A DNA stretch of 64,000 nt, from contig NZ_CP080647.1 of assembly GCF_019599145.1 (NCBI RefSeq), positions 10,193,203 to 10,257,202 on the forward strand, read 5' to 3'. Within the stretch, counting starts at the first letter, position 1. Each line of letters begins with the position of its first letter. Made by a program: the position numbers and the translations under genes. Shown one piece after another: positions 45,205 to 54,444 of the stretch. This DNA is from Streptomyces akebiae. GTDB lineage: Bacteria > Actinomycetota > Actinomycetes > Streptomycetales > Streptomycetaceae. Under the pieces are notes generated by a model that did not search any database, was not told where the DNA came from, and saw nothing but the letters and a program-made list of their open reading frames with translations.

Positions 45205-45744
45205 ATGAGCGCCTCGGGCCGGGCCTACCGCTATGTCGGGCCGCACCATGTGATCGCTGCCGTCCAGTCAGCGGACAGTGGTGCCACGATCCGCATAGCC
45301 GCAGACTTCGCAGATTGGGTGGTAGCCCGGACCGCTGAGGAACTGGACGAGCCCTTCACCTTCGTCGTCGGCACGGACGGCGCTCTGCGACTAGCCCCAC
45401 GCCGCAGCGAACACGTTGCCTGCGCGAGCGGCGATCGGGTGCTGAGCGCTGGCGAAATCAGCTTCTACACCGAGGCCGGACGCTGGACGGTGAACGAGGT
45501 CAGCAACCAGTCGACCGGCTACTGCCCGGACGTTGCCTCATGGCTGGCTGTCGCACAGGCACTGGATCAAGCCAGCCTCGACCACCCGGACTACTTCACA
45601 CACGCAGTGGTTTTCCGCCGGTGTCCCACCTGCCAGGAGCACAACATCGTGCGAGAAGGCCACTTCGTCTGCGTCTTCTGCGACGCAGACCTACCCCGGC
45701 GATGGAACGTCGACCTGAACGCGGACGACCCAGACGGACCCTGA
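45205..45744 (+). CDS. Conserved hypothetical protein with C-terminal zinc ribbon
   Basis: The 179-residue product has a globular N-terminal domain (YRYVGPHHVIAAV, then RLAPRRSEHVACASGDRVLS, and VNEVSNQSTGYCPD) and a C-terminal CPTC...CVFC pair typical of a zinc ribbon. I recall similar proteins in other streptomycetes but no assigned function. ATG 45205 (MSASGR) is used; a TTG nine bases earlier is possible. Its frame is intact although it is surrounded by transposase debris, so it may be selected cargo or a recent arrival; a role as an immunity-like protein is speculation. Confidence 0.7.
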   Translation: MSASGRAYRYVGPHHVIAAVQSADSGATIRIAADFADWVVARTAEELDEPFTFVVGTDGALRLAPRRSEHVACASGDRVLSAGEISFYTEAGRWTVNEVSNQSTGYCPDVASWLAVAQALDQASLDHPDYFTHAVVFRRCPTCQEHNIVREGHFVCVFCDADLPRRWNVDLNADDPDGP

Positions 45745-45927
45745 TCTCGTCCACCACAGCACAGACTGCCACCGGTTCGGCCGACCGGCTCCGGACCGCG
45801 GCTGCCCGGCCATGTCCAGTAAGTCTTGAGCCTGTCAAGGATCTGATGAGTCAGAAATGTCAACTGAGTCCTGAGACCTCACACCACACCTGCTGGCCAA
45901 GACCGACCCCGGCTGCACGGCACGTTG

Positions 45928-46062
45928 ATGCGTCTCAAGGTCGAGCGCCCGCCGGGCGACCGCGACCCGAAACCGGTCTGGCTGCGGTGCTCCGCCACCG
46001 CCGCGACACCGGTGGACGTGGACTGCTGGTGGCAGTCCTTCCTCCGCAGATTCGACCTGAAG
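45928..46062 (+). pseudogene. C-terminal transposase fragment, inverted relative to its N-terminal part
   Basis: The plus strand encodes RLKVERPPGDRDPKPVWLRC and DVDCWWQSFLRRFDLKE, the late segment of a Streptomyces DDE transposase group (NF041680-type as I remember it). Right after RFDLKE the sequence switches to the antisense of the same group's N-terminal half. Confidence 0.65.
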
Positions 46063-46494
46063 GAGTACGGCCAGCCCGGCACGAACTGGTCCGTTTTGCG
46101 ATCACCACGTCCGTAGACGTGGCAGACAGCCGGTCGTCGCTGGTCAGGGCATCGGGGCATCGGGGCGGAGCCAGTTGCTCACGTCCACGGCCAGCACGAT
46201 CCGCCCGTCGGCCGCCCTCGGCGGCGGCGGCAGGCCGGCCAGCGTGCGGCGCAACCGCGCCGACTCCAGCCAACCGCGGTCCAAAGCCGCGTACAGCGCA
46301 CCGTGCCCGCGCCGGTGCTCGACCGCCAGAGACAGCTCGACCAGTGTCTTCACCGGCCCGTCCGCGCACAGCACCGCGTCCGTGAGCTCGAAGAGCGCAT
46401 CCGCGCGAGCGTAGAGGCATTCGTAGAACTCGACCCGAAAGCGGGACAACACGTCCAACGCCTCGCCTGCGGGCGCATCGACAGACAGACTCAT
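46063..46494 (-). pseudogene. N-terminal transposase fragment, inverted partner
   Basis: The minus strand starts with MSLSVDAPAGEALDVLSRFR and continues with YARADALFELTDAVLCADG, VEHRRGHGALYAALDRGWL and IVLAVDVSNWLRPDAP. After a frameshift near 46140 it reads CHVYGRGDRKTDQFVPGWPY and ends at the junction with the plus-strand C-terminal fragment. Together the two pieces cover both ends of one transposase type, but in opposite orientation. Confidence 0.7.
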
Positions 46495-46735
46495 ACACAG
46501 CGGCGGTTGTCTTGTACTTCGTGACTCGACATCTCGAAGCGTGGAGAACGGCCGCCTCCGCTGTCCCGGAAAGAACCGCAGATCAGCAGGTCGGGTGACC
46601 TGCGACGTTAAACGCCAAGCTCAGAGGTCGTTCTCTTTCCGAACCTCAAGTGCGGTTTCTGCTGGTCAGGCATGAGATGGCGGCTGGCATGGAAGTCTCG
46701 CTCCGTCGCTGACCGGGGTGTCATGGGGGTGTCAG

Positions 46736-47185
46736 ATGCCGTCGATGCGGACGGTTTTGGAGGCGCGGCAGAAGGCCGCGGCGGTGCGGGTGGAGGAACT
46801 CGAAGCCGAGCTGGAGCAATTGCGGGCGGCTCTGGCGGCGGCGGAAGAGGTGCTCCGGCATCGGGTGATCGGCCTGGAACAGCACCTGGAGGCGCTGGCC
46901 GAGGAGGATGCTCCCACCGTGGCCGTAGTGTTGCAGCAACGCCAGGCGTACCGGGCAATCGCGCCGATCAACACGATCGTCGTCAGCGGGATCGCCCTGT
47001 ACGAAGAAGTACAGGAGGGCACGTTCTTCGGTCTGTCTCTGGGCGCCGACCAGGACCTCGTGCGCTTGGCCGATCCCGAGTACCACGTGCTCGACAGCCG
47101 GATCGGCCGCGCTCACCGGCGAATCCGAGCGTGGCGCGAGGGCCGAAGGCAGCCCGCTGGAAGGAGCGGCAGCCCGGGCCAGTAA
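46736..47185 (+). CDS. Hypothetical coiled-coil protein, possibly chimeric
   Basis: The 149-codon frame begins MPSMRTVLEARQKAAAVRVE and forms a long charged coiled coil (to about residue 65, LEQHLEALAEED). It then changes to a different character (SGIALYEEVQEGTFFGLSLG, then DQDLVRLADPEYHVLDSR). I do not recognise either half. The change near residue 80 and the surrounding debris suggest two unrelated fragments joined in frame. A weak ribosome site precedes ATG 46736. Confidence 0.45.
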   Translation: MPSMRTVLEARQKAAAVRVEELEAELEQLRAALAAAEEVLRHRVIGLEQHLEALAEEDAPTVAVVLQQRQAYRAIAPINTIVVSGIALYEEVQEGTFFGLSLGADQDLVRLADPEYHVLDSRIGRAHRRIRAWREGRRQPAGRSGSPGQ

Positions 47186-47932
47186 CTTGCTGGTCCGGGG
47201 GGACCGCTGCGCAACAACGAGCGGCACTTCACCGACGTGGAGCACATCCGGATCGTGCTGTAGCAGCCGAGTACCCACAAATCCGCCTCATCAGGCAGCG
47301 CCTGACCGCCATGATGACAGCGCTTCGCGGGCGGTCAGCGTGTCGGGGTGGTCGCCGCCCAGCAGCCGCTCGCGGTCTCCTACCAGCTGGCGGGGCGCAC
47401 CCATGAGGCGATCGAGTTGCTGGAGCAGGTGGGAGCGGACCGCAAGCGGCTGCTGGGCGGCGACCACCGACGCCTGGCGGCAGTACACCGGCGCGATGCC
47501 TACACTCCGCGTCCGAATGCACCTGTACCGGCTGGAGACCCATTCCGCCGAAGCCGCGGCCGGAGGGCCGCGGCCGCCCGGTCGGCGAGCAGGACCACGA
47601 GCACCTCATGCGCTGGTGCCGTGAACTCGCCGCCGGGGCTGCCGCCGAGATCGAAAAGGGGCCGAAGAAACATCGACCGTACTCTCGCGCCTCTCACCCT
47701 CGCAGAAATCCGGAGATGCCTGGACGCTCTCCGTCCCGGCCCAGCGCGTCACGGGCATCCGGACCGCGCAGTGACCTGTCCCCCCCAGACGACGCCACCA
47801 AGCCATCGCCAAGCGCTGCGCGGTGAAGGCGTCGTGCTTCACCCGAACGGGACGGGCCGGGCCTGCCTCCGGGCCGGAGGTGAGGTGCCCCCGGCCGGGA
47901 CGGGGGTTACCGTCCGGGCCGGGGGCAGGCGG
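47186..47932. other. Gene-poor gap with TPR-protein debris
   Basis: No intact gene. The plus strand at about 47375-47480 reads YQLAGRTHEAIELLEQVGAD then RKRLLGGDH, typical of actinobacterial tetratricopeptide repeat proteins. The minus strand at about 47300-47377 reads RERLLGGDHPDTLTAREALS, also TPR. The two pieces face each other, with the shared LLGGDH coding sequence forming an inverted repeat. Confidence 0.55.
47349..47466. repeat. 29-base inverted repeat from opposed TPR fragments
   Basis: The arms at 47349-47377 and 47438-47466 match at 28 of 29 positions as reverse complements and are separated by 60 bases. Each arm encodes the RxRLLGGDH motif of a TPR unit in outward-opposed orientation, so this is a recombination scar rather than a regulatory hairpin. 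Confidence 0.75.
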
Positions 47933-49305
47933 TCAGTCGCCCAGGCTGGGCAGGAAGGAGACCATCCTGCTGCCACTCCGGGCGATCAGTACGTCCCCGT
48001 AGAGCAGGGCCTGGGGCATGGCCCCGTGTTTGCCGGCGTCGACGTGACCGCGCCAGATCCGCTCGCCCGTGTTCGCGTCGAGGCCGGACAGATCGCCGTC
48101 CGGGCCGAAGAAGTACACGACGTTCCGGTGCGGCGACACCACCGGTTTCGCCAGGTCGGGCCAGTTCGCTTCGCTGTCGGGCACCTTGATGCCGACCGGG
48201 ACGGTCCACAGGGTCTTTCCTGTCGTGAGTGAGTAGGAGGACGCCTGGCCCGCACGGGACACGGAGATCAGACGGTCCCCGACGAGGGCCTTGGCGGCAG
48301 GCGTCCCCCGGACCGGGTAGGACAGCGGGGTCTGCCCGCCCGAGTTGTCGATGACGGTCAGCCTCTCGGTCCCCGCTTTCTGCTGCTCCGTCTCGAAGAC
48401 CACGCTCGCCCGCTCCGGCATCCTGGTCAGGACGATCCGGTCCCCCAGGTCCCGACGATCTGCTGCCTGCCGGGCAGGGCCGTGACCTTGGTGGTCCGTC
48501 CGGTGGTCGGGTCGAGACGGAGGACGTCGGTCAGGCCGGGCTTCTTGGTCTCCGGCGAGCACAGCAGGTAGGGGACGCCGCTCAGCACCACCCGGTCGCA
48601 CCAGATGCCCTTGCCCCAGCTGTGGCGCCACTTCACCTTGCCGGTCCGCGGATCGACGGCCGACAGCGTCCGGTCCTTCGGGGCGTTGGCCAGGACCGCG
48701 CCGTCGATGAGCAGGACGGCCTGGTCGTCGCGGTTGTCGCTCGCCAGCTCCACCGTCCACAGCACCTCGCCGCTGTCGGTGTCCACCGCCATCAGATCGG
48801 TGCCGGGAGCGTAGTTCCCGTCCTGCCCCTTCTCGGCGGTGTGGTTGCGGTAGCCGTAGAACACGCCGTCGCGCACGGCGACCGGATGGTCGGCCCCGAA
48901 GCCGCCGTCGCCGTTGACCTTGACCGTCCACAGCAGTTCGCCGGTGTTCGCGTCGAACTTCGCGGCGTCGTACTTGGACCCGGCGCAGTACAGCGCCGAG
49001 CCGTCCACCAGGCAGCCCCGCTCGACGGCGCCCCGCGCGTCGGTCCGCCACGGCTGCCAGCCCTCCGGCGACTGCGCCGGCCGCGCCGGCCGGTCCTGGT
49101 CGCTCACCCCGCCGCCCCCGAAACCGAACACTGCCCCCACGGTGATCGCGGCCACGGCCGCCGCCGTCCCCGCCACCTGCGAGAAGCGGCGCCGGGCGCG
49201 CCGCCGCATCACCCTCTCGACCAGGTCGCCGGGCGCCCGTACGCGGTCCAGGTCGACGGCGTGCAGCGTCTCCCGGACCTTCTGCTCCACCAGTTCCGTC
49301 GTCAT
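47933..49305 (-). pseudogene. Membrane-anchored PQQ-type beta-propeller protein, frameshifted
   Basis: From ATG 49305 the frame encodes a short cytoplasmic part (VRAPGDLVERVMRRRARRRF), one membrane helix (TAAAVAAITVGAVFGFG) and propeller blades with the DxNTGELLWTV-type motif several times (FDANTGELLWTVKV, VDTDSGEVLWTVEL, VDPRTGKVKWRH). It stops early at 48427. The remaining blades continue in the next frame (LTTGKTLWTVPVG, LDANTGERIWRGH) to 47933. Adding one G to a run of five (48442-48446) restores one frame of about 457 codons. The start overlaps the sigma-factor stop (ATGA), so this is its co-expressed partner, the layout of membrane-anchored regulators of SigE-type factors. A sequencing error is possible. 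Confidence 0.75.
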
Positions 49306-49856
49306 CCCTGAGCCCCCTTCGGCGTAAAGCTGAGGTGCTGTGCCTGTTCGCCCGCGGGCCCGGCAGGCCCCAGTTCCGGTACGAGGGCCCGGAGTTTGGC
49401 GAGCGATCTGTGTGCCGTGCTGCGCACGGTGCCGACCGGGCACCTCAGCAGCGCCGCGACCTCGGCCTCCGGCAGGTCCTCGAAGTAGCGCAGGACGACC
49501 ACGGCCCGCTGGCGCTTCGTCAGTCGCGCGAGCGCCGCCCACAGCGCGATCCGCAGCTCGGACTCCACCCCGGCGTCGGCGTCGGTGCCCGATTCGGGCA
49601 GTACGGGCACCGTCGTCTCCGCGCGGTGTCCGCGCAGCCGCCAGCGGTTGACCTGCTGGCGGTACATGACCTGCCGCACATACGCCTCGGGCTGCTCGAT
49701 GCTCGACCAGCGTCCGTAGACCTTCATCAACGCGATCTGCAGCAGATCCTCGGCTCCATGCCGGTCACCACCCGTGAGCAGCACCGCGAGCCGCAGCAGC
49801 GCGGTGGAACGCATCGCTACGAACTCCCGGAACTCGTCGTGACTCGACGCTTTCAT
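49302..49856 (-). CDS. SigE-family ECF sigma factor
   Basis: The 184-residue sigma factor has region 2 (FREFVAMRSTALLRLAVLLT, HGAEDLLQIALMKVYGRW, YVRQVMYRQQVNRWR) and region 4 (RLTKRQRAVVVLRYFEDLPE then AALLRCPVGTVRSTAHRSLA), the pattern of the actinobacterial SigE-type ECF group. ATG 49856 has GGGGGAGGG upstream; the longer frame adds nothing conserved. It is coupled to the beta-propeller gene (broken here), which may have been its membrane regulator or target. Confidence 0.88.
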   Translation of the reverse strand: MKASSHDEFREFVAMRSTALLRLAVLLTGGDRHGAEDLLQIALMKVYGRWSSIEQPEAYVRQVMYRQQVNRWRLRGHRAETTVPVLPESGTDADAGVESELRIALWAALARLTKRQRAVVVLRYFEDLPEAEVAALLRCPVGTVRSTAHRSLAKLRALVPELGPAGPAGEQAQHLSFTPKGAQG

Positions 49857-50214
49857 CAACCCTCCCCCTTCTCGGCACTCCTTACGACGTGCTGAGCCGC
49901 GCACGGCTATCCCTCGTCGAGGAAGATTGTGCGTCCGCTGTCAGGGAGGTACGCGGCCGCCGAACGCACGGGTCCCCGCACTCCTTAGGAACGACTGGTG
50001 ACTGGGCGATGTTTCTCGAACTTCCATCCGACGTCCTGGACGCAGCAGGGCAAACGGCGGATCACCAGCTATTGGTTCGGGACGATCAGGCCGCGTGGCC
50101 GTAGCGCTCTGATCTCGAAGTCGCAGTCTTCGGGTGCCTGCTGCCTCGGCGGGAAGGCCGCAGGCGGGCATACCGCACCCTGAACGCGGCCCTGCCGTCC
50201 GGCCTTGGCCGTTG
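49857..50214. other. Gap upstream of the sigma factor without a supported gene
   Basis: The 350 bases contain the sigma factor promoter region and the degraded tail of the zeta-toxin pseudogene. No frame shows consistent coding bias across it. Confidence 0.4.
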
Positions 50215-50655
50215 GCGGTTTCGGTGAGGAAGCGGCCCACGGTCCCGAGCTGGCTCAGAGCTTCGGTGGTGGCCACTGTCGCCACCTCGATCCGGTGACC
50301 AGCGGCCCGGTAGGCGAGGAGGAGGCGCTGAAGTCGTCGGAGTCGGCGAGCGCGGACTCCACCACGGCGTCGAAGCGCCGGTCGCGGACGTGGGCTTCGA
50401 CGGCGGCCTGCCAGCGGACGGTATCGGGGCGGACCAGGGCTGCGCCCGTACGGACATCGGTGGCCAGGAGACCCGAGTAGTGCCGGTGCGCGGGCTTGTA
50501 CAGGTCCCGGCTGACCCGCACCGCTGCGCCACGACCGTCCAGGACCGCCTGGACGAGGTCGGCGATGTGGGTCTTGCCGCCCCCGGCTGCCCGGCGACGA
50601 CGACAACGACCGGTCGGGCTTGCGCGACAGCGCTCTGTGTCAGGGCCGGGAGGAT
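50215..50655 (-). pseudogene. Zeta toxin family kinase, broken at the P-loop
   Basis: The minus strand reads LFVILPALTQSAVAQARPVV then VVVAGQPGA in one frame and, after a 1-base deletion at about 50578, GKTHIADLVQAVLDGRGAAV and YKPAHRHYSGLLATDVRT in the next. A second shift near 50312 leads to YRAAGHRIEVATVATTEALS. Joined, these form AGQPGAGKTHIADLV, the Walker A of zeta toxins (UDP-GlcNAc kinases), followed by zeta-type segments. The deletion falls inside the ATP-binding loop, so the toxin is dead. The C-terminal part diverges after RFLTE. Confidence 0.75.
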
Positions 50656-50689
50656 GACGAACAGGCGCCGGCAACCGTCCACTGCGGAA

Positions 50690-51295
50690 CTGCGGTTCGC
50701 CGAGGACCTCGCCCGGATCCCGTGGTCGGCGACAGATTCGATCGCCAACGGTCTGTCGTCGCCTTCATCGAGGGCGAGCTGCCGGGTGGCCCGGGCGTCG
50801 GGTCGGAGGGCATCAGCACGCAGGGCGATACCGCGGACCCGAGCGCGCTGAAGCCCCAGGGACTCGTACGGCGCGTACGCCGCGCGGGCCAGGACCACGG
50901 TGTGATGGGTGGCTTCGGGAAGGGTGCGGCCGCGTCGGGTGGAACTGTGGTCGGCGTAGCGGACGGTGCAGGTCAGACTGGTGCCGATCTGGCCGGAGTC
51001 GCGGAGGCGGGCGGCGAGGGCGAGCAGGGCGCGCCGGTGCTGGGCAGGGTCGAGTTCGTCGCGTTCGAAGCGGTGCTCAGCGCTGATGCTCGCCGGTGCG
51101 GGGGTGAGGCCGACGACCGTGGTGTCCCGGCCGAGGGCATGCTCGTGGAGGGCGCGGCCGGGCCCGGGCGCAGAGGAGGCGCTGCCGGGTGAGCTGGGGG
51201 ACGTCGCCGACGCCGCCGACCATGTGCAGGCCGTACTCGGCGAGGGTGGCGGACACCTTCGCGCCGATCCCGGGCAGTTCCCGGACCGGTCGGTG
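50690..51295 (-). pseudogene. DinB-type Y-family DNA polymerase C-terminal remnant
   Basis: The minus strand reads RELPGIGAKVSATLAEYGLH then MVGGVGDVPQLTRQRLLCAR and, after a frameshift near 51160, GRALHEHALGRDTTV, SISAEHRFERDELDPAQHRR, SLTCTVRYADHSSTRRGRTL and YESLGLQRARVRGIALRADA. These are the thumb and little-finger domains of actinobacterial DinB (polymerase IV). The palm domain is missing. It runs directly into the zeta-toxin pseudogene in the same strand. Confidence 0.75.
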
Positions 51296-51523
51296 CGATC
51301 TCTCGGGTTGGTGTCGGTGTTGGTGAGAGTCGGTCGCGCTGGTCCAGGGGTGGGTGTTACGGGGCTGGTCAGCGGCTGTTTACGGGTGGGCAGGCCGCTG
51401 TCATGAGGTGAGAGATTAATGGGTGGGATCGCTGTCATGGGGCTTTATCGCATGGCAGCTGATGTTGTCTCAGGTTCGATAGTTCTTATGTGCTGAGGTT
51501 GGCCCGGTCGGTGTGATCGTGGG

Positions 51524-52753
51524 GTGGACCAAGAGGTAGGGGCCGGTCGTGGGCCCGTGCTGCCCAGGGGGTTGGTGGTGCGTCGTCTGCTGGAGCGGCA
51601 GCAGGCGGGGGAACTGGCCACGCGGCATGTGCGTGCGGTCGCGGAGACGGTGGGTGTCTCGGAGCGTACGGTGTGGCGCTGGCTGGAGCAGGCCAAGACG
51701 ACCGGGCAGGTGGAGGCGCCGGTCCGGCAGGGGTATGCGGTGTCGGACGAGGTGTGGACGCTGCTGGGCGAGGTGGCAGGGAATGTCGCTGAGCTGAGAC
51801 GCCGGCTGGCCGCGGCTGGCGGGGCGTCGGTTCCGTCGGCGTCGACACTGCACCGGGTAATCCGCAGGGACCGCCGGGCGGGCCGGGCGTTGATGGTCGA
51901 GCGGGAGCACGTGGTGGCCGGGCCACGCAGGCCCGATCCGCTCAGCGAGCTCGGCCTGAACGTCGTGGCCGGCCAAGGCACAGGCGGGCAGGTGATCCTG
52001 CGGGAGCAGAAGCATCTGGCGCAGGTTCCGGTCCTGGTGCCGGGCGCGCAGGTGGTGCACACGTCCGCTGTGCGGTCGGTGCTGCGGACGGTCGCGCACG
52101 CGGCCGCGGTGGGGGCGGTGGTGTGTCTGTACGGCGACGCCGGCCAGGGCAAGACCGTCGCGCTGCAGTACGCCCTGTCCCAGCTGCCGCACCCGGCCCG
52201 GGTCCGCCGGGTCCATGTCGGTGTGCATCCGACGGTGCCGGAACTGCGCCGGGTGCTCGCGGACGCCCTCGAGCTGGGCAGGCGGCTGCCGCGCGGGGCG
52301 GTGGAGGCCGACCTGACGCTGGTGAACGCGCTACGGCAGCCCCGCGTGCTGGTGCTGGACGAGGCACAGCGTCTTCCGGGGCCGGCGCTGGAGTTTCTGC
52401 GCGGTCTGTGGGACCACCCGGACACGGACACGGCACTCGTGCTGGCGGGCGCGGGCAGCGAACGGGCGCTGCGCCGGGTGCCCGCGCTGGCCTCTCGGGT
52501 GCTGACCTGGGAGTTGGTGCCTCGTCTTCGCCCGGGCGAGGTGGCCGCAGTGATGGCGGCCTTCCACCCGCTGTGGGAGGACGTGAGCGAGGACGATGTC
52601 GCGTGGGTGGACGAGCATGTGGGCCACGGCAATTTCCGGACCTGGGCGAAGCTCACCTCGCACCTGACCGCCGAGATCTACGGCAAGAGCCGTGCGGTAG
52701 TGGACCGCCGGATGCTGGAGCGGGCCTGCGCACGGCTCATGGGGCCGCTGTGA
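51524..52753 (+). CDS. Transposition ATPase with N-terminal transposase-type DNA-binding region (TnsC/MuB-like)
   Basis: The 409-residue protein has two parts. Residues about 15-125 carry helix-turn-helix elements (ELATRHVRAVAETVGVSERT VWRWLEQ; STLHRVIRRDRRAGRAL) closely parallel to the N-terminus of the transposase encoded next. Residues about 170-400 are an AAA+ ATPase: Walker A GDAGQGKT, Walker B VLVLDEAQRL, sensor region VLAGAGSERALRRVPALASR and a C-terminal FHPLWEDV...GHGNFRTW segment. MuB/TnsC ATPases select the target and stimulate the DDE transposase. GTG 51524 is the best start though its ribosome site is weak. The stop overlaps the transposase start (GTGA). Confidence 0.85.
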   Translation: MDQEVGAGRGPVLPRGLVVRRLLERQQAGELATRHVRAVAETVGVSERTVWRWLEQAKTTGQVEAPVRQGYAVSDEVWTLLGEVAGNVAELRRRLAAAGGASVPSASTLHRVIRRDRRAGRALMVEREHVVAGPRRPDPLSELGLNVVAGQGTGGQVILREQKHLAQVPVLVPGAQVVHTSAVRSVLRTVAHAAAVGAVVCLYGDAGQGKTVALQYALSQLPHPARVRRVHVGVHPTVPELRRVLADALELGRRLPRGAVEADLTLVNALRQPRVLVLDEAQRLPGPALEFLRGLWDHPDTDTALVLAGAGSERALRRVPALASRVLTWELVPRLRPGEVAAVMAAFHPLWEDVSEDDVAWVDEHVGHGNFRTWAKLTSHLTAEIYGKSRAVVDRRMLERACARLMGPL

Positions 52754-54444
52754 CCGGCGCCTCCGGGATGGGAGAGGCTGGCAGCCACGAGGACGGGCAC
52801 GCGCGGGGAGGTCTGCCTTCTTCCTCCCTGTCGGCGCTGCGCGGCCCTGCCGTGCGCCGGCTGCTCGCCCTGCGGCAGGACCAGAAACTGACGTCCCGCC
52901 ATGTACGGCTGATGGCGGAGTCGTTGGAGGTGACCGAGCGCACGGTGTGGCGGTGGCTTGCCGCTGCCGAGCGTGACGAGTCCGCGGCTGCGGAGCCCGG
53001 GGCGCGGGCCCAGAGCAAAGGGCGCTTCTCCGTCACTCCGGAGGTGCGCCGCCTGCTGGCCTTGTGGAAGGGCAACGTCGCGGCGGTCCATCGTGAGCTG
53101 ACCGCTCGCGCGGCCAAGGGCGAGGGGGAGCCTCCTCCGTCGATCCCGACGCTGCACCGGGCGATCCAGCGGGATCTGACGCCGGGGGAGCGGGCGGGGC
53201 TTGCGGGAGGGGAACGTGCGGCACGCAAGCACGATGTGTTCCTGGCCCGGGCGCGCGGCTGGCGCAACCAGGTGTGGGAGACCGACCACGTCCAAGCGGC
53301 GGTGCTGGTCGACGTCGAGGGCAAGGCCCGCAGGCCGTGGATCACCTGGTTCACCGACTGCGCGACGAACGCGATCACCGGTGTCGCGGTCACGCCGGGG
53401 GATCCGTCGCGGGAGTCGGTACTGGCCGCGCTGCGCTCCGCGGTCCTGCGCGAGGACCCCTACGGCCCGATCGGCGGCCTGCCCGAGAAGGTACGGGTGG
53501 ACCGCGGTAAGGACTTCCTGTCCCGGACGGTGACCGCCGCGTTCGATCTCCTCGACGTGACGGTGGAGGACCTGCCCGCCTACACCCCCCACCTCAAGGG
53601 CACCGTGGAGGGCCTGAACCGGGCGGTGGAGAGTATGTTCCTGGCCGCGCTGCCCGGCTATGCCCGCCAGCCGCGCCCCGGCAAACGGGCTTCCCGCCCG
53701 AAGGACGAAGTGCTGCTCGGCTTCGAGGACTTCACCGCCCGGCTGCTGGCCTGGACGCTCTGGTGGAACACCGAGCACCGCCCGGCGCCGTTGCGGGGAA
53801 AGACTCCGCTTGAGGCGTGGCAGGGGGATCCCACTCCGCTGCGGGACGTGCCCGCGACGGATCTGTGGACGTTCACCCTGGAGGACGCCGGCACCCGCAC
53901 GCTGACCACCCGCGGCATCCGCTTCAGGAAACGCGACTACGTGGGGCCGTGGATGACCGGCCAGACCGGGATCCAGGTCCGCATCCGCTTCATGCCCCAC
54001 CACGACCACCGCATCGAGGTGTACCACGCGGCCACTGGCCGCTATCTGGGTCCCGCGGACCTGGCCGACCAGGCCACCGAGGAACAGGTCAGCGCCGTAC
54101 GGCGAGCACGGGCCGCCCGTGCGCGCCGTCTGAAGAAGGACCTGGAGGCTTCCCAGCGCGAGCGCTACGCCGCCGCCATCCAGCCCGAGGCACCTCAGCG
54201 GCTCGGCGCGCTGACCACCGCGCAGGCCGAGGCCGAACTCGCCCAGACTGCCGGGACCGACCTCGCGCAGCTCGCAATGCCGGACCTCATCCCGCCCGCC
54301 GCGCCCCCGGCCGACTGGCGTACCCCGCCTTCCCTCGCCACCCGGACCACGCCCTGCCTGCCTGCTCCCGTCCCGTCCGAACCTGCCTCCGACGGCCCAC
54401 TCGAACCCAATGCACAGACTGCTGAAGACGGAGACGCCTCGTGA
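52750..54444 (+). CDS. Mu/Tn7-type DDE transposase (TnsB/MuA-like)
   Basis: The 564-residue transposase has N-terminal helix-turn-helix units (KLTSRHVRLMAESLEVTERT, TLHRAIQRDLTPGER), then an rve/RNase H core with Asp in WETDHVQAAVLVD, Asp in KVRVDRGKDFLS and Glu in HLKGTVEGLNRAVE. A Mu-type C-terminal beta-barrel (RGIRFRKRDYVGPWMTGQTG) and a long basic/Ala-rich tail follow. It would bind element ends and join them to target DNA. It is coupled by GTGA overlaps to ATPase genes on both sides, so the three products are made together. Confidence 0.9.
   Translation: MTGASGMGEAGSHEDGHARGGLPSSSLSALRGPAVRRLLALRQDQKLTSRHVRLMAESLEVTERTVWRWLAAAERDESAAAEPGARAQSKGRFSVTPEVRRLLALWKGNVAAVHRELTARAAKGEGEPPPSIPTLHRAIQRDLTPGERAGLAGGERAARKHDVFLARARGWRNQVWETDHVQAAVLVDVEGKARRPWITWFTDCATNAITGVAVTPGDPSRESVLAALRSAVLREDPYGPIGGLPEKVRVDRGKDFLSRTVTAAFDLLDVTVEDLPAYTPHLKGTVEGLNRAVESMFLAALPGYARQPRPGKRASRPKDEVLLGFEDFTARLLAWTLWWNTEHRPAPLRGKTPLEAWQGDPTPLRDVPATDLWTFTLEDAGTRTLTTRGIRFRKRDYVGPWMTGQTGIQVRIRFMPHHDHRIEVYHAATGRYLGPADLADQATEEQVSAVRRARAARARRLKKDLEASQRERYAAAIQPEAPQRLGALTTAQAEAELAQTAGTDLAQLAMPDLIPPAAPPADWRTPPSLATRTTPCLPAPVPSEPASDGPLEPNAQTAEDGDAS

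Noticed and set aside
46672..47406. 244-codon frame overlapping the coiled-coil gene
   Set aside because: Arg/Gly/Ala-rich shadow without motif; the 46736-47185 frame has better codon bias.
48425..48460. Programmed ribosomal frameshift in the beta-propeller gene
   Set aside because: No slippery heptamer followed by a strong structure is evident, and such proteins are normally made from one frame; mutation or sequencing error is simpler.
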